This document shows positions 63,472 through 64,000 of a stretch of DNA of 64,000 nucleotides, piece by piece (position 1 is the first letter of the stretch; every line of letters begins with the position of its first letter). Position numbers and translations under genes: made by a program. The notes beneath the pieces were generated by a model. The model did no database searches and was not told the DNA's origin. It was given only the letters and a program-made list of their open reading frames with translations. Origin of the DNA: Mycolicibacterium setense (lineage in GTDB: Bacteria; Actinomycetota; Actinomycetes; Mycobacteriales; Mycobacteriaceae); NCBI RefSeq assembly GCF_000805385.1, contig NZ_JTJW01000006.1, positions 682,001 through 746,000 on the forward strand, in the 5' to 3' direction.

Positions 63472-63491
63472 AGTGTGATGTAAATCACACT
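63472..63491. promoter_or_regulatory. Perfect CRP-type palindrome
   Basis: AGTGTGATGTAAATCACACT: 8-bp perfect arms around GTAA and an exact TGTGA-N6-TCACA core. It lies 52 bp upstream of cei and 94 bp upstream of the DUF4193 start, so it could control either. CRP proteins of mycobacteria use the same half-sites. Confidence 0.7.
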
Positions 63492-63585
63492 GAAACGTGT
63501 GGCAATACGGGCACGAATCATTTGGGGAATGCGTTCGACGCTGGTACAAAGCTCTGCTGCAAGGTAAGGGAGGGGACACAAGGCG

Positions 63586-63888
63586 ATGGCTACCGACTAC
63601 GACGCTCCACGGCGTTCCGAAGCAGACGAGGTTTCTGAGGATTCGCTGGAGGAGCTCAAGGCACGGCGCAACGAGGCGCAATCCGCCGTGGTGGATGTCG
63701 ATGAGACAGAAACGGCCGAGTCGTTCGAGCTGCCGGGTGCAGACCTCTCCGGCGAGGAACTGTCGGTGCGGGTGGTCCCGAAGCAGGCCGACGAGTTCAC
63801 GTGCTCCAGCTGCTTCCTGGTGCATCACAGGAGCCGGCTGGCGAGCGAGAAGAACGGCGTGATGATCTGCACGGACTGCGCCGCCTGA
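63586..63888 (+). CDS. DUF4193 family zinc-ribbon protein
   Basis: A 100-residue protein: an acidic N-terminal two-thirds (YDAPRRSEADEVSEDSLEEL) and a C-terminal ribbon CSSCFLVHH...CTDCAA with four Cys. DUF4193 is conserved in actinobacteria (Rv2699c) and its role is unknown. The ATG follows AGGGAGGGGACACAAGGCG. The CRP-type site lies in its promoter region. Confidence 0.85.
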   Translation: MATDYDAPRRSEADEVSEDSLEELKARRNEAQSAVVDVDETETAESFELPGADLSGEELSVRVVPKQADEFTCSSCFLVHHRSRLASEKNGVMICTDCAA

Positions 63889-63906
63889 GGCGGCTGAATT
63901 CGCGAC

Positions 63907-64000
63907 TCAGCCGCGGAGCACAGCGAGGACGCGATCCGGATGACGAGAACTGACGAGCCAGTACGGGGTGGGGTCATCCGGATCATCGAGTACCACCAGG
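63907..64000 (-). CDS. DUF3093 family protein (C-terminal end, partial)
   Basis: The last 30 codons read on the minus strand, containing PTPYWLVSSRHPDRVLAVLR, the usual end of DUF3093 membrane-associated proteins next to DUF4193 (Rv2698). The 5' part lies beyond the window. The gap to the DUF4193 stop is 18 bp. Confidence 0.7.
   Translation of the reverse strand, partial: LVVLDDPDDPTPYWLVSSRHPDRVLAVLRG

Overview
The window looks like chromosomal DNA of a fast-growing mycobacterium (Mycolicibacterium type). The evidence is high G+C, a full yrbE/mce transporter operon, a mycothiol-type maleylpyruvate isomerase, mycobacterial LexA boxes, and a block of genes (fadE20, LGFP protein, lexA, chiZ, nrdR, phzF-like, hydrolase, PAC2, sthA, DUF4192, ideR, sigB, DUF3099, DUF3039, yihY-like, then sigA, ppgK, suhB, cei, DUF4193, DUF3093) whose order I recognise from memory as the M. 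tuberculosis Rv2698-Rv2724 region.

Region 1 (1-7727) is an aromatic ring-degradation cluster on the + strand. It holds the end of a gentisate dioxygenase-type cupin, three fumarylacetoacetate hydrolase-fold enzymes, a mycothiol-dependent-type maleylpyruvate isomerase, a metallo-beta-lactamase-fold hydrolase, an MhpA-like FAD hydroxylase, a two-domain extradiol dioxygenase and a Dabb protein. A GntR/FCD regulator (7734-8501, minus) separates it from region 2.

Region 2 (8749-19834) is a complete mce operon: yrbEA, yrbEB, mceA-F, two mce-associated membrane proteins, a secreted DUF732 protein and a secreted degenerate CAP-domain protein. Most joints are 4-bp stop/start overlaps. The hydroxylase gene and the mce operon are each preceded by the same promoter-operator module: TTGACA, a 17-bp spacer, CAGAST, then a 16-bp palindrome close to ATTSAGCATGMTGAAT. 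A third copy of the palindrome lies upstream of the gntR gene. This makes one regulon of aromatic catabolism plus an Mce importer the main hypothesis of this annotation.

Region 3 (19857-40713) holds a PE-PPE-fold secreted hydrolase, a BisC-like molybdoenzyme and fadE20, followed by the conserved core from lexA to sigB with its usual neighbours. Regulatory sites seen here are LexA boxes between lexA and chiZ, an ECF-sigma-type promoter for sigB, several intrinsic hairpins between convergent genes and a TetR-type palindrome upstream of fadE20.

Region 4 (40757-57445) is an accessory catabolic island lying between the sigB and sigA neighbourhoods. It encodes a TetR and an IclR regulator, an LLM flavin monooxygenase, a zinc-type alcohol dehydrogenase, four SDR dehydrogenases, an HSL-type esterase, an acyl-CoA ligase, a WS/DGAT acyltransferase, three acyl-CoA-dehydrogenase-like (HsaA-type) flavoproteins and a Baeyer-Villiger monooxygenase. 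The set fits oxidation of a cyclic alcohol or ketone, such as a terpenoid, alicycle or steroid fragment, to a lactone, with hydrolysis and CoA activation.

Region 5 (57771-64000) has a secreted histidine phosphatase, sigA, ppgK, suhB, cei, a DUF4193 zinc-ribbon protein behind a perfect CRP-type palindrome, and the end of a DUF3093 gene. No rRNA, tRNA, CRISPR array, insertion sequence or prophage was seen. All family calls were made by eye from motifs and memory; no database search was run.
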